Shown here: positions 18,220 through 26,446 of the stretch, piece by piece
Position numbering within the stretch: the stretch's first letter is position 1
How the letters are laid out: every line of letters begins with the position of its first letter
Assembly (NCBI RefSeq): GCF_000012645.1
Contig: NC_007577.1
Span: 1,364,001-1,428,000, forward strand
From: Prochlorococcus marinus str. MIT 9312
Lineage (GTDB): Bacteria; Cyanobacteriota; Cyanobacteriia; PCC-6307; Cyanobiaceae
Length of the DNA: 64,000 bases
Reading direction: 5' to 3'
Notes under the pieces: generated by a model
The model's database searches: none
What the model was told of the DNA's origin: nothing
The model's input: only the letters and a program-made list of their open reading frames with translations
Program-made: the position numbers and the translations under genes

Positions 18220-18438
18220 TTGTCAGTCCCATTTTATGAATTTCCTTCATCTCCAATTTTAATTATTGGTGCTCTTGGTATTGCAGTAGCAATAGCAGTT
18301 TTTTTTGTCGCATATCAAAAATATTTTAATTCGCCTTTTAACAAAGAGCTTGCAAAAAAGAAAAAAGCCTTAATTAAGGAACAAAAAGAATTAAGTGAAA
18401 GATTAGAAAAAATAGAACAAGATTTAAAAAATTTATGA
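18220..18438 (+). CDS. Small membrane-anchored coiled-coil protein
   Basis: 72 residues from TTG. One helix (ILIIGALGIAVAIAVFFVAY) is followed by a heptad-like Lys/Glu coiled coil to the C-terminus (KEQKELSERLEKIEQDLKNL). No family recognised. Confidence 0.65.
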   Translation: MSVPFYEFPSSPILIIGALGIAVAIAVFFVAYQKYFNSPFNKELAKKKKALIKEQKELSERLEKIEQDLKNL

Positions 18439-18555
18439 AATTAGTAATTTAAATCATAAAAATTTATGAAAAATTTACTTTTTTAAAAATGACTTAATGA
18501 TCTCGAATTCAAGACCTTAATTTATTTAAATAGAAATTATGGTCTATAAGGAATT

Positions 18556-18711
18556 ATGGATAAAGATCATCTTATTGAATTAATTTCTAATAGCCTTCTT
18601 TACGATAGTAAGGATTCTGAATCAACTAGGAGCCTTAGTGATTTTAAGAATTACTTAGAGAGATTAAATCTAGATCAATTGAGAACTATGTCTAAAGAAT
18701 TTATTCTTTAG
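18556..18711 (+). CDS. 51-residue protein, paralog of the gene at 42569
   Basis: ATG at 18556. It opens MDKDHLIELISNSLLYD and ends NLDQLRTMSKEFIL. The protein at 42569 has the same length, start (MDKEHLIDLISNSMIF) and end (NINQLRIISKEFIL). Conservation at both ends shows this is a genuine coding gene. Soluble, helical; function unknown. Confidence 0.68.
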   Translation: MDKDHLIELISNSLLYDSKDSESTRSLSDFKNYLERLNLDQLRTMSKEFIL

Positions 18712-18765
18712 TAAAATATAAAAATATTAGTTTTTCTTTAGTTAATAATCAATACTTTTTAGAAT

Positions 18766-19902
18766 TTGTTAGGTTCATTAAAACAACAGGGAAATATGCT
18801 CAAGGTAAATAGAAGTGATTTTTTAATAAGGCCATTTCTAAAAAGAGATAATTTTAGAGCTTTCTATCAAATTATTTCTACCATAATCCCAATTATTTCT
18901 ATTTGGTTAATTGTTTACCAAATAATAAATCATCCTTTTTCATTATTAATAAAAGTTTTCTTATTTATACCTATTATTTGTCTTCTAACTCTATTCTCTT
19001 CTAGAACATTCTCATTAATGCATGATTGCGGTCATAATTCTCTTTTTACAAAACGTAAGTTAAACCGATTTTTTGGATTTTTACTTGGTTTGATAAATGG
19101 TATTCCCCAGAAATCATGGTCGATTGATCATGCATTTCATCATAGAAATAATGGAAATTGGGAAATTTACAAAGGTCCGATAGATGTTTTAAGTCTTGAA
19201 GATTACAATTCCCTCACTAAAAGAGAGCAAATATTTTATAGAGTAAGTCGAAATTGGATAATGCTTTTCCCTGGAGGCTTTTATTACTTAGTTTTGAAAC
19301 CTAGATTAGGACTAATTATTATTATTTTTAATTTCACTAAAGATATATTGGGAGAGACTTTTAACAAAATAAAAAACAGAGAATTTTTTAAACTTTTAGA
19401 TATTAATTCAAGAGTCAAACCACCTTTTTCTGATTATGGAGATAATTTTAGTGAACTATTTGAATTAATAATAAATAACATAGTAGTAATAATAGGATGG
19501 ATTTTTATGTGCAAATGGTTGGGGTTATTTTTTTTCTTATCATTTTATTCCATAGTTTTAACCCTATCAGCAGCAATTTTAATATGTGTTTTTTTCGTAC
19601 AACATAACTATAAAAATGCATATGCTAAAAATACAAAGAATTGGGATATCGTCGATGGCGCGATTTATGGTAGTAGTAATTTAGATATACCTAATTGGCT
19701 AAATTGGTTTTTAGCAGACATATCCTTCCACAGCATTCATCATCTCTCTGAGAGAATACCAAATTACAACTTAAGAGCTTGTCATAAAGCAAATAGTCAT
19801 TTACTTAATCAATCAAAGTTTTTAAAATTAAGCGATTTTTCAAACTGTTTCAAATTTATTATATGGGACAGTAAAGATGAAAAATTAATACCCATAAGTT
19901 AA
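18766..19902 (+). CDS. Fatty acid desaturase family protein
   Basis: 378 residues from TTG at 18766; the ATG at 18796 (MLKVNRSDF) is also possible. Membrane di-iron desaturase with three His boxes: HDCGH at 86-90, HAFHH at 122-126 and HSIHH near 325, separated by paired membrane helices. Members use reduced ferredoxin to put double bonds in membrane lipids. It differs from the more DesA-like protein at 21670. The positional specificity cannot be read from the sequence. Confidence 0.85.
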   Translation: MLGSLKQQGNMLKVNRSDFLIRPFLKRDNFRAFYQIISTIIPIISIWLIVYQIINHPFSLLIKVFLFIPIICLLTLFSSRTFSLMHDCGHNSLFTKRKLNRFFGFLLGLINGIPQKSWSIDHAFHHRNNGNWEIYKGPIDVLSLEDYNSLTKREQIFYRVSRNWIMLFPGGFYYLVLKPRLGLIIIIFNFTKDILGETFNKIKNREFFKLLDINSRVKPPFSDYGDNFSELFELIINNIVVIIGWIFMCKWLGLFFFLSFYSIVLTLSAAILICVFFVQHNYKNAYAKNTKNWDIVDGAIYGSSNLDIPNWLNWFLADISFHSIHHLSERIPNYNLRACHKANSHLLNQSKFLKLSDFSNCFKFIIWDSKDEKLIPIS

Positions 19903-19905
19903 TAC

Positions 19906-20058
19906 CTAATTAAACCTTCTTCTGAATTTTCTTTTTACAGGAATACTGCTATATGCATGTGTACCGATAGATGGGGGCAAGTCATTCTTTAAAGGATGCA
20001 TAAAAGCGTTTGCCATACTCTCTAACATTTTCGAAAGCCAATTAATTACTGATTTCAT
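19906..20058 (-). CDS. 50-residue basic hypothetical protein
   Basis: ATG at 20056-20058. An amphipathic start (MKSVINWLSKMLESMANAFM) precedes a structured-looking tail NDLPPSIGTHAYSSIP and a closing KRKFRRRF. It converges with the desaturase gene (3-base gap). The Pro/Gly-rich core suggests a real conserved protein; function unknown. Confidence 0.58.
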   Translation of the reverse strand: MKSVINWLSKMLESMANAFMHPLKNDLPPSIGTHAYSSIPVKRKFRRRFN

Positions 20059-20348
20059 TATGAAAATCTAAAAGTGTACTTCTTTATCATCTAACTAATT
20101 TACTGAAAAGTAAATCAGTCTTTATGCTGATTTTCATGAAAGATTGCTTTATAAAAAATGAATATTAAATACTTAAAACTTTTGTTTTTTTAATCTTTTA
20201 AACGTATATCGTTAACAAATTTTCAAGGTAAATTAAGTAGGAAATTAATTTAGTAAATAATACTTATTTTTTCTAATTAACTTAATAAATTAAATTTTTA
20301 GACTTTATTTCGTGCTATATCTCTATTCCAAATAAATCTACCGAATTC

Positions 20349-20507
20349 ATGAATGATTCTTTTATTTCTAATAACCAGAATACAGAAATAGATTCTATTA
20401 ATTCATATTTTGAATGTATTACTGAATGCAGTATTGTGGATGGTCATCAAGAATGCATTACTCGTTGTTTAGAAATTCATTTAAAGGGAGGGGACCAAAA
20501 TGAATAA
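20349..20507 (+). CDS. 52-residue protein with two C-x3-C pairs
   Basis: ATG at 20349. The core is YFECITECSIVDGHQECITR followed by CLEIH: two C-x3-C pairs separated by eight residues. The protein at 35731 has the same plan. Twin C-x3-C helices usually form two disulfides or bind a metal. It overlaps the next gene by eight bases. Confidence 0.6.
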   Translation: MNDSFISNNQNTEIDSINSYFECITECSIVDGHQECITRCLEIHLKGGDQNE

Positions 20508-20652
20508 AAAAAATTCCCCACAAAGGAAAACAACTTTAAAATGGAATTCCAATGGAGAGCTTTCGGAAATTGATATGTTAAGAATTTTAGATAAAATATC
20601 ATCTAGTGATCTTAATCAATGTGAATTGACATGCGATTCTGATCAAGTTTAA
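20500..20652 (+). CDS. 50-residue hypothetical protein, coupled to the gene at 20349
   Basis: ATG at 20500, inside the end of the previous gene, with a strong Shine-Dalgarno AAAGGGAGGGG upstream that decides this start. The sequence ends DLNQCELTCDSDQV with one C-x3-C pair. Probably made together with the 20349 product. Confidence 0.6.
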   Translation: MNKKNSPQRKTTLKWNSNGELSEIDMLRILDKISSSDLNQCELTCDSDQV

Positions 20653-20966
20653 AAATTATTTTTTCTATAACTTTTTAAATTAATAAATTATTAATTACGC
20701 AATTAAATTTAACCCTATTATCAAAAGAAAAACATTTTTATTTATTACCTTTAAAAAAAATTCCTAATAAGCTGCATTTTTAACAATCTGAAGTCAGACC
20801 AAATTTTAAAACTTTATATATATATTTAACTATTCAGGTTATTAAAAAGCAGCTAAAGTGATAGTTGTAAGATATTAATTTAATTTTTACTTGATAAGTT
20901 TTTCAATAAAGGGTTAGAACCTTTTCTTAGAACCTTTTCTCTAGTCTTTGGGTATATGCTAAATAG
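20653..20966. other. Gene-poor AT-rich gap
   Basis: No coding signal on either strand. A short direct repeat, TTAGAACCTTTTC twice in tandem, lies at about 20914-20940. No promoter or terminator was convincing. Confidence 0.5.
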
Positions 20967-21107
20967 TTAATTTTTAGGACTCCTGTCTTTTTTTAAGAAA
21001 TTTTTACTAACTTCTTTTTTTGTTATTTTAATCGTATTTCCTATACCTAAATCGCCATGAGTTGGACAATAATAGGTTATTAGCATCCAATTTTTTTCTT
21101 CATCCAT
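20967..21107 (-). CDS. 46-residue hypothetical protein with CPTHG motif
   Basis: ATG at 21105-21107. MDEEKNWMLITYYCPTHGDL suggests a small beta-hairpin with one Cys and one His, and the rest is Lys-rich. The composition is protein-like; there is no clear Shine-Dalgarno. Function unknown. Confidence 0.5.
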   Translation of the reverse strand: MDEEKNWMLITYYCPTHGDLGIGNTIKITKKEVSKNFLKKDRSPKN

Positions 21108-21306
21108 AATAAATTAACCTAGGCTTTAATAAAACTTCTGGATAATTAAATAGGATAAATTATGAGAAAATTGATTTTTTTTAATATTTTTTTCTTTTTT
21201 GCTTAATAATTTATAGAAGTTTTGAAGCAATCCTCACTAAATAGATATAAATACGGATGACTTTTAAAAAAAATACTGCTATTTATTTATTAATTAAAAT
21301 TCTTTA

Positions 21307-21438
21307 ATGTCATTAGAATCTATATTGATGGTAGTCGCTCCAATCTGTCTTTTCACGGCAGGAGTAATTATTCTACCTATCTTAGTAAAGCCTCGTAAAC
21401 AACCAGGTCTCCCAAAGAGGTATATACGTGGTCTTTAA
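21307..21438 (+). CDS. 43-residue single-helix membrane protein
   Basis: ATG at 21307. One helix (ILMVVAPICLFTAGVIILPI) is followed by a conserved-looking basic tail LVKPRKQPGLPKRYIRGL. The tail's Pro/Arg pattern argues for a real protein. Function unknown. Confidence 0.58.
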   Translation: MSLESILMVVAPICLFTAGVIILPILVKPRKQPGLPKRYIRGL

Positions 21439-21628
21439 ATTAATAAATAAGTTTTAAAGAGAGAACAAGGACAGGCAATTTAAAAAAATAATTGCATTCA
21501 TAAATAAATTAATTTTTTTGAAGATAAAAACATGCTTTTTAAAAATTCTATTGACAAAAAAAATGATACATTCTTTTGATAAGAAGATCTTCTGATGGAT
21601 AATAGAATATGTAAATTGATTTTTATTT

Positions 21629-21670
21629 AACAAAATTCTTACCTAACAAAATTCTTACCTAACAAAAATT
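21629..21670. repeat. Tandem repeat of 16 bp upstream of the desaturase
   Basis: AACAAAATTCTTACCT occurs twice in perfect tandem (21629-21644 and 21645-21660), and a third partial unit AACAAAAATT runs into the TTG start of the desaturase. It lies in the 5' leader, so copy number could affect spacing or expression. Confidence 0.8.
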
Positions 21671-22845
21671 TGAGTAATATAAAATTTTCAGGTCTTAAAG
21701 GCCAAGCGCTTGCAATAGAGAATAAAGATATTCCAAGCCTCAAAGAATTTAAGGATGTTATCCCAAATCACTATTTCAAGTGCAACACGAAAACTTCTTT
21801 AAGGTATCTTTTACAATCAGCTTTAATTCAATTTGTTGTAGTTTTAATAGGTTTATCTATTCCATTTACTCCAAAAATGATCCCAATTTGGATCATTTTC
21901 TCATTACTATCAGGTACCACTATGATGGGATTCTGGGTAATTGCCCATGAATGTGGACATGGAGCATTTTCTAAAAACAAAACATTGGAAACTATAACTG
22001 GATATTTACTACATTCATTACTACTAGTTCCTTATTTCTCTTGGCAACGTTCTCATGCAGTTCATCATCGATTTACAAATAATGTAACCAATGGCGAAAC
22101 TCACGTTCCTTTAGTTGTTGAGGGAAACGGAGTTACAGAAAAGGTTGGAGGAGAAAGAGAGTTACATTTTTCAAATTCCATAGGTAAGAAAAATTATGGA
22201 ATTCTTCAACTTGTTTTACATCTAATATTTGGCTGGCCTGCTTATTTACTTACAGGTAGTACCGGAGGTACTAAATATGGAACTTCGAATCATTTTTGGC
22301 CAATCAAACCATTTTCCAAATCATTATGGCCATCAATATGGACTAAGAAAGTTTGGATATCAGATATAGGAGTAGGTTTAACATTATTAGGCATTTTTTT
22401 CTTTGTTTTTAAATATGGATTATTTCCAGTAATTGCAATTTATATTGGTCCTTTATTAGTAGTTAATAGTTGGTTAGTAGTTTATACATGGCTTCATCAT
22501 ACAGATTCAGATGTCCCCCATCTTTCAAATACGAAATTTTCATTTATGAAAGGAGCCTTTCTATCTATTGACAGGCCTTACGGTAAAATTCTTAATTTTC
22601 TGCATCATAATATTGGTTCGAGCCATGTAGTTCATCATGTCTGTCCAACCATTCCTCACTATCATGCTAAAAAGGCTACCGTCTTAATTAAAAAAGCCTT
22701 TAAAAAGGCATATCTTTTTAATCCTGATCCTGTCCCTAAAGCACTTTGGAATATAGCTTGCAATTGCGTAGCTGTTAAGTCAGATATCAAAGAAGGTAGA
22801 TATATCTGGCAATCTTCGTACAATAAAAGAGGATTTAAAACATAA
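21670..22845 (+). CDS. Fatty acid desaturase, DesA-like
   Basis: 391 residues from TTG. Three His boxes: HECGHG at 93-98, HAVHHRFT from 129, and a C-terminal HVVHHVCPTIPHYHA. The spacing and the PHYHA context are those of acyl-lipid delta-12 type desaturases (DesA family) acting in thylakoid and plasma membrane lipids. The 5' leader holds a 16-bp tandem repeat. The gene symbol is left empty because regiospecificity is not proven. Confidence 0.88.
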   Translation: MSNIKFSGLKGQALAIENKDIPSLKEFKDVIPNHYFKCNTKTSLRYLLQSALIQFVVVLIGLSIPFTPKMIPIWIIFSLLSGTTMMGFWVIAHECGHGAFSKNKTLETITGYLLHSLLLVPYFSWQRSHAVHHRFTNNVTNGETHVPLVVEGNGVTEKVGGERELHFSNSIGKKNYGILQLVLHLIFGWPAYLLTGSTGGTKYGTSNHFWPIKPFSKSLWPSIWTKKVWISDIGVGLTLLGIFFFVFKYGLFPVIAIYIGPLLVVNSWLVVYTWLHHTDSDVPHLSNTKFSFMKGAFLSIDRPYGKILNFLHHNIGSSHVVHHVCPTIPHYHAKKATVLIKKAFKKAYLFNPDPVPKALWNIACNCVAVKSDIKEGRYIWQSSYNKRGFKT

Positions 22846-22946
22846 TTTGTCTTGATCACATTAGTTTACGCAAATCTGAAAAAAATATAAAATAATTAAC
22901 AAAATCCTAATTTTCATATTAAAAATAATCTGATTTATTATTTTAT

Positions 22947-23108
22947 ATGAGTGGAGACAACTTACATGGCAAGCAGCCTATTAAATTTTATTCAGAGAAA
23001 ATAACTCTTACAAAAGTGGAATTATTAGAAAGACAGTTAAGTTTAGGAGAAAAAATTTTAGATTTAGATGAAAAGCATAAAGAATGGAGCAGAAAGCTAT
23101 CAAGTTGA
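22947..23108 (+). CDS. 53-residue hypothetical protein
   Basis: ATG at 22947. Soluble, charged and helical (KITLTKVELLERQLSLGEKI, then LDLDEKHKEWSRKL). No domain recognised; composition and length match the many small genes nearby. Confidence 0.55.
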   Translation: MSGDNLHGKQPIKFYSEKITLTKVELLERQLSLGEKILDLDEKHKEWSRKLSS

Positions 23109-23155
23109 TGAATTAATAAAATACTATCTCATTATTCATTAATAATAAATTTTAT

Positions 23156-23779
23156 TTAACAAGAAACTTTTTTATAAATTATTGAAAAATTATTTGCCGG
23201 CATCCTCATAATATTTTCTTGAAAAAAACCATTGTATTTAGCTTCGTCACAAACTTCCTCGAGATTTCTAATCCCCCAAAGATCATTTGTCGTTTTTATT
23301 GAATTATCGAAAAAATAATTACTTTGACTTGTATGCTTATTACCAATTTTAAATGGGCCATACAATAACAAAAATTGTCCCTTCTTAAGTAATTTTCCTG
23401 CACCCTTAAAGAGCTCTATAGTACAATTCCATTCTGCTACATGAATCATATTTATAGAAACTATACCTTGTAAAGAATTTGCTAATTTTAGTGGTAATTT
23501 CCAAGGAGTTTTTTTTACATCAAGATCAAGAGGTTGGGGCATTTTCTTATCTAATTCTTCATACTCAATCCAAGAAATTATACTTTCTCTATGTAGTAAA
23601 TTTGGATCACTTGTTTGCCAAATTATTTTAGGAAAGCGTTTTTGAAAGACCACTCCATGCTCACCACTGCCACTACCAATTTCCAATATTGAACCATTCT
23701 TTTTTATGATTTGGGATAATACATCTCCAATGCAGTCTCTATTTCTTTGAGTCGCCGAGAAAAAAAGTCTATTATCCAA
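23156..23779 (-). CDS. DUF938 family SAM-dependent methyltransferase-like protein
   Basis: 207 residues. Begins RLFFSATQRNRDCIGDVL, the DUF938 signature, followed by the SAM-binding loop ILEIGSGSGEHGVVF (motif I). Later blocks SINMIHVAEW and LLYGPFKIGNKHTSQSN are also family-specific. Substrate unknown. Confidence 0.88.
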   Translation of the reverse strand: MDNRLFFSATQRNRDCIGDVLSQIIKKNGSILEIGSGSGEHGVVFQKRFPKIIWQTSDPNLLHRESIISWIEYEELDKKMPQPLDLDVKKTPWKLPLKLANSLQGIVSINMIHVAEWNCTIELFKGAGKLLKKGQFLLLYGPFKIGNKHTSQSNYFFDNSIKTTNDLWGIRNLEEVCDEAKYNGFFQENIMRMPANNFSIIYKKVSC

Positions 23780-23829
23780 AATTATAAAAATGGGAAAATA
23801 TAGTAGAAATAATTATTCTGAGATCCTCT

Positions 23830-24072
23830 TTACTTCACTTTTCTCAATTTTGGAGTCTTAAAAAACATTATTTTAAGGCTAAAGAATAATATTGAAATTG
23901 TAAGTGCAGGCAAAATATAAAGTATTAGATCAGAATTTAATAGAGAAGGAATTCTTGCAAAAATTAAATGCATGTAATAGCTTGCTAATGACATTAATTT
24001 ATATATATCTAATTTATTAATAGCAATTTTTTGACTTCCAAAACTACTTTTTCTTAAAACTAAAAATTCCAA
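23830..24072 (-). CDS. Hypothetical small membrane protein
   Basis: 80 residues read from TTG at 24070-24072. A strong terminator-like hairpin lies immediately upstream (24075-24110), which makes the exact start doubtful; a shorter form from an internal Met (MSLASYYMHL) is possible. One or two hydrophobic segments (LILYILPALTISILFF). Function unknown. Confidence 0.45.
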   Translation of the reverse strand: MEFLVLRKSSFGSQKIAINKLDIYKLMSLASYYMHLIFARIPSLLNSDLILYILPALTISILFFSLKIMFFKTPKLRKVK

Positions 24073-24074
24073 TT

Positions 24075-24110
24075 AAAAAGAGTCAGCCTGTATCCCTACT
24101 AGCTGACTCT
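24075..24110 (-). terminator. Rho-independent terminator reading leftward
   Basis: A 9-bp perfect stem AGAGTCAGC/GCTGACTCT with a 14-nt loop. On the minus strand it is followed by five Ts. No minus-strand gene lies just upstream of it, so it may end an unannotated small RNA from the 24110-24350 region. Confidence 0.7.
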
Positions 24111-24307
24111 CAATTCCATAGTAATTTAAATTAATTCTAAATGAGGGTTTACTACTAAAAAGAAAAAGCTTTTAAATTGTATTTTTTTTGTTTCGAATTT
24201 ATTAGCTTTAACGCCAAAAGTCTTAAGACAAATAGAGTAACATATGATACATATTTGTCGCATATCTGATGATATCCAGGGAAAAATGGGGAACTTTCAC
24301 ATATTTG

Positions 24308-24336
24308 TTTACATAAGTAAATAATTATGTTATATT
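24308..24336 (+). promoter_or_regulatory. Sigma-70-type promoter of the HLIP pair
   Basis: TTTACA, 17-bp spacer, TATATT, 24 bp before the first HLIP start. The same hexamers and spacing occur before the HLIP operon at 48.7 kb, and a close variant before the HLIP gene at 25.4 kb. Confidence 0.75.
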
Positions 24337-24359
24337 AATTAACAAATTATTCAAAAAAA

Positions 24360-24467
24360 ATGACTCCAGAAGCAGAACGTTTTAATGGTTGGGCAGCAAT
24401 GTTAGGTTTTGTTGCAGCAGTTGGCGCATATGTAACAACTGGTCAAATTATTCCAGGTTGGTTCTAA
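24360..24467 (+). CDS. hli: High-light-inducible protein (HLIP), 35 residues
   Basis: Single-helix chlorophyll-binding stress protein of the thylakoid membrane. The ExxNGxxAMxGF chlorophyll motif is at residues 6-17 (ERFNGWAAMLGF), followed by AYVTTGQIIPGWF. The protein is identical to the HLIP at 48638, showing a recent duplication. Its stop codon shares one base with the next start (TAATG), so the two HLIPs are translated in series. It lies directly behind a good promoter. Confidence 0.95.
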   Translation: MTPEAERFNGWAAMLGFVAAVGAYVTTGQIIPGWF

Positions 24468-24607
24468 TGAAAAACACTGACTCCAAAATTGTAGAAAAAG
24501 AAAAAATAGTTGCTGAAATGCTTAATGGCAGATTTGCCATGATAGGTTTTGTAGCACTTGTTGGGGCTTACCTAACAACTGGACAAATCATTCCGGGTTT
24601 TGTCTAA
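24467..24607 (+). CDS. hli: High-light-inducible protein (HLIP), 46 residues
   Basis: Starts at the ATG in the TAATG junction. A charged leader (MKNTDSKIVEKEKIVA) precedes the chlorophyll-binding EMLNGRFAMIGF and LTTGQIIPGFV. It is a close paralog of the HLIP at 48167. A terminator follows, so the unit contains only these two genes. Confidence 0.95.
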   Translation: MKNTDSKIVEKEKIVAEMLNGRFAMIGFVALVGAYLTTGQIIPGFV

Positions 24608-24627
24608 AAAACTTGATATTTATTCAG

Positions 24628-24665
24628 AGAACAGAATTTAAAATTGAATTCTGTTCTTTTTTTTT
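24628..24665 (+). terminator. Terminator of the HLIP pair
   Basis: An 11-bp perfect stem (AGAACAGAATT with AATTCTGTTCT) and an 8-nt loop, followed by a run of Ts. Confidence 0.88.
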
Positions 24666-24825
24666 GAATATTTTGTTTTTTTAATAAAAGATATGAATTT
24701 TCTTAATTTTCAGATTTAACAATCTCATTTAAAACTTAGTTATGTTTTAAAAAAATCAGTATAAAAACTCTATCGCAATAATAAAAATAGAATTAATATA
24801 ATCTTATTGATTGGAGGCAAATTTC

Positions 24826-24927
24826 ATGGTTAACCCAGTGTTGGAAATAGGTTTTTGGCTAGTTTTACTAATTTACATAGGCGCAAGACTAACGCAAAAT
24901 AAGAAAGTTTTTAAACAACAAAACTAA
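24826..24927 (+). CDS. 33-residue membrane protein, paralog of the gene at 37174
   Basis: ATG at 24826 with a clear Shine-Dalgarno (TTGGAGGC). MVNPVLEIGFWLVLLIYIGA then RLTQNKKVFKQQN. The 37174 product has the same length and pattern (MTNLSLEILFWTILIAYLGL, ending KQQY), and the minus-strand gene at 36468 shares the first 25 positions. All three lie close to HLIP genes. Confidence 0.7.
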   Translation: MVNPVLEIGFWLVLLIYIGARLTQNKKVFKQQN

Positions 24928-25081
24928 AAATTCCCATACAAAAAGTTGAGAAAAATACAGAAAAATTAAATTAAAAAAAAACTAAAGTCAAACCTATTAA
25001 TTTCAACTTTTCTTCTTCTTTAATACAAAAAAATTTATTTAATAAAAAATGATATCCTAATCAAGATAACTAGAGGATTTT

Positions 25082-25210
25082 ATGAGAGTAAAGCTTGAAC
25101 CAGAAACAGCATTTATTGGCAAAAAATTTGCATATATATTTCTTGGAGTAGTATTTAGCCTTAATGCGATAATTTTTATTTGGTTTTTCTTATTCTCAAA
25201 ATTAAATTAA
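25082..25210 (+). CDS. 42-residue single-helix membrane protein
   Basis: ATG at 25082. A soluble start (MRVKLEPETAFIGKKF) precedes one long hydrophobic helix (YIFLGVVFSLNAIIFIWFFL). It is convergent with an HLIP gene. No family recognised. Confidence 0.58.
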   Translation: MRVKLEPETAFIGKKFAYIFLGVVFSLNAIIFIWFFLFSKLN

Positions 25211-25248
25211 TTTTTTGTATATTGATAGGAAGTTAATAAAAATATTTA

Positions 25249-25455
25249 TTAAAAAATTCCTGGTATAACTTGTCCTGTTGTTACGTAGGCACCTAATAAT
25301 GCAACAAAACCAACCATAGCCCATCTACCATTTACTTTTTCTGCATTTAGAGGGTATCCTTCATAAGATACAGATTCATCAATATAAGGTATAGTTTCAG
25401 ATGGGAACATATTTTGTCTTCCACCTGATTCTGTTGTAACTCCTGAGTTGGACAT
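25249..25455 (-). CDS. hli: High-light-inducible protein (HLIP), 68 residues
   Basis: Start taken at the second of two adjacent ATGs. The N-terminal extension (TTESGGRQNMFPSETIPYID) precedes the chlorophyll motif EKVNGRWAMVGF and AYVTTGQVIPGIF. It is nearly identical to the HLIP at 48429, so both HLIP clusters share the same three gene types. It has its own promoter upstream. Confidence 0.95.
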   Translation of the reverse strand: MSNSGVTTESGGRQNMFPSETIPYIDESVSYEGYPLNAEKVNGRWAMVGFVALLGAYVTTGQVIPGIF

Positions 25456-25477
25456 CAAAAAAATATAATTATTAACA

Positions 25478-25506
25478 AAAGTAACACAAATATTAATTTT
25501 TGTAAA
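25478..25506 (-). promoter_or_regulatory. Promoter of the HLIP gene at 25249
   Basis: On the minus strand: TTTACA, 17-bp spacer, TACTTT. Same -35 and spacing as the promoters of the two other HLIP units. Confidence 0.65.
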
Positions 25507-25913
25507 CTAAATCAATGGTTATGTTTGTTTTGACCGCCTATAAGGATTAATAAGTGACATTTTTGTTAAAAAAAAGGGCGTTTTTAAAAAAATATGAAAA
25601 ATTACTTTTTCTTTATTTTTTTTTGGTAAACCAATAAAATAAGCATTTATACTCACAATAAGTATTTTTACTTAGTATGATTAAATAGCATTTAGGAAGT
25701 GCTTAACTGGTTAAGATCAAAAAATCTGAATTTAACTAGGTCGTCATGAGTTTGCCAGTGGTATATACTTGCAAGCTCTTTTATTTTTAAAAGCAACCAA
25801 AAATAATCAATTAAATAATTTTTACCTATTGCATAAAAACTTATAGTAATTAAAAATTAAAGCTGTAGAAATTTGTTTTTATTGCTAAAAAGAAAATAGA
25901 CTAGATAAAGAAT
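25507..25913. other. Gene-poor AT-rich gap
   Basis: No convincing coding region. It contains the upstream flank of the HLIP promoter and otherwise low-complexity AT-rich sequence; a 14-codon reading at about 25746 is too short to support. Confidence 0.45.
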
Positions 25914-26015
25914 ATGTCTTTAGATTTTATTCTAATACCTTCATGTATTTTGATTATTATTTTTCTTTTAAATAGAGAAAATAGAATCTACAAAAGAAAT
26001 CAAAAAGCTAAGTAA
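25914..26015 (+). CDS. 33-residue single-helix membrane protein
   Basis: ATG at 25914. One helix (LDFILIPSCILIIIFLL) then NRENRIYKRNQKAK. The positive-inside tail is consistent with a real membrane micro-protein. Function unknown. Confidence 0.48.
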   Translation: MSLDFILIPSCILIIIFLLNRENRIYKRNQKAK

Positions 26016-26138
26016 TTTCTTGAATTTACAAAAGTATTTAAGGAGAAGTTCTAACAACTTAAGTGATTATCTATTCAAAAAAGATTTATAGAATTACTAT
26101 TTTGAGTTAGTTGTGAATTGAAGAAAGTTTGCAAAAAG

Positions 26139-26258
26139 CTAGGCTAAAATTTTACTTGAAATTAATTTGCTCCAATATGATCGTGAATTATTAACTTGCT
26201 CTAATTTTTGTTGGCAATGTATGCACTTACATTCTTTTAATAAAGTTTTATTTTTCAT
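26139..26258 (-). CDS. 39-residue Cys-rich small protein
   Basis: ATG at 26256-26258. KECKCIHCQQKLEQ holds a C-x-C-x2-C cluster that could bind zinc or iron. The remainder is basic and helical. No domain recognised, low certainty. Confidence 0.42.
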   Translation of the reverse strand: MKNKTLLKECKCIHCQQKLEQVNNSRSYWSKLISSKILA

Positions 26259-26446
26259 TAATTTCTTCTTTTTTTTAAAGAAACCAAATTATTTGTATTA
26301 ATGCAAGTTTTAATTAAATATATTTTGGTTTGTTTGGAAGATTAAAAATATAAAAATTTCTTCTTAACCACAAATCGCATATTGGTTTCTAAATCTTTAA
26401 TATTTTATAATGAAATAAAAGATCGTACAAATTAAATAAACTCCTT

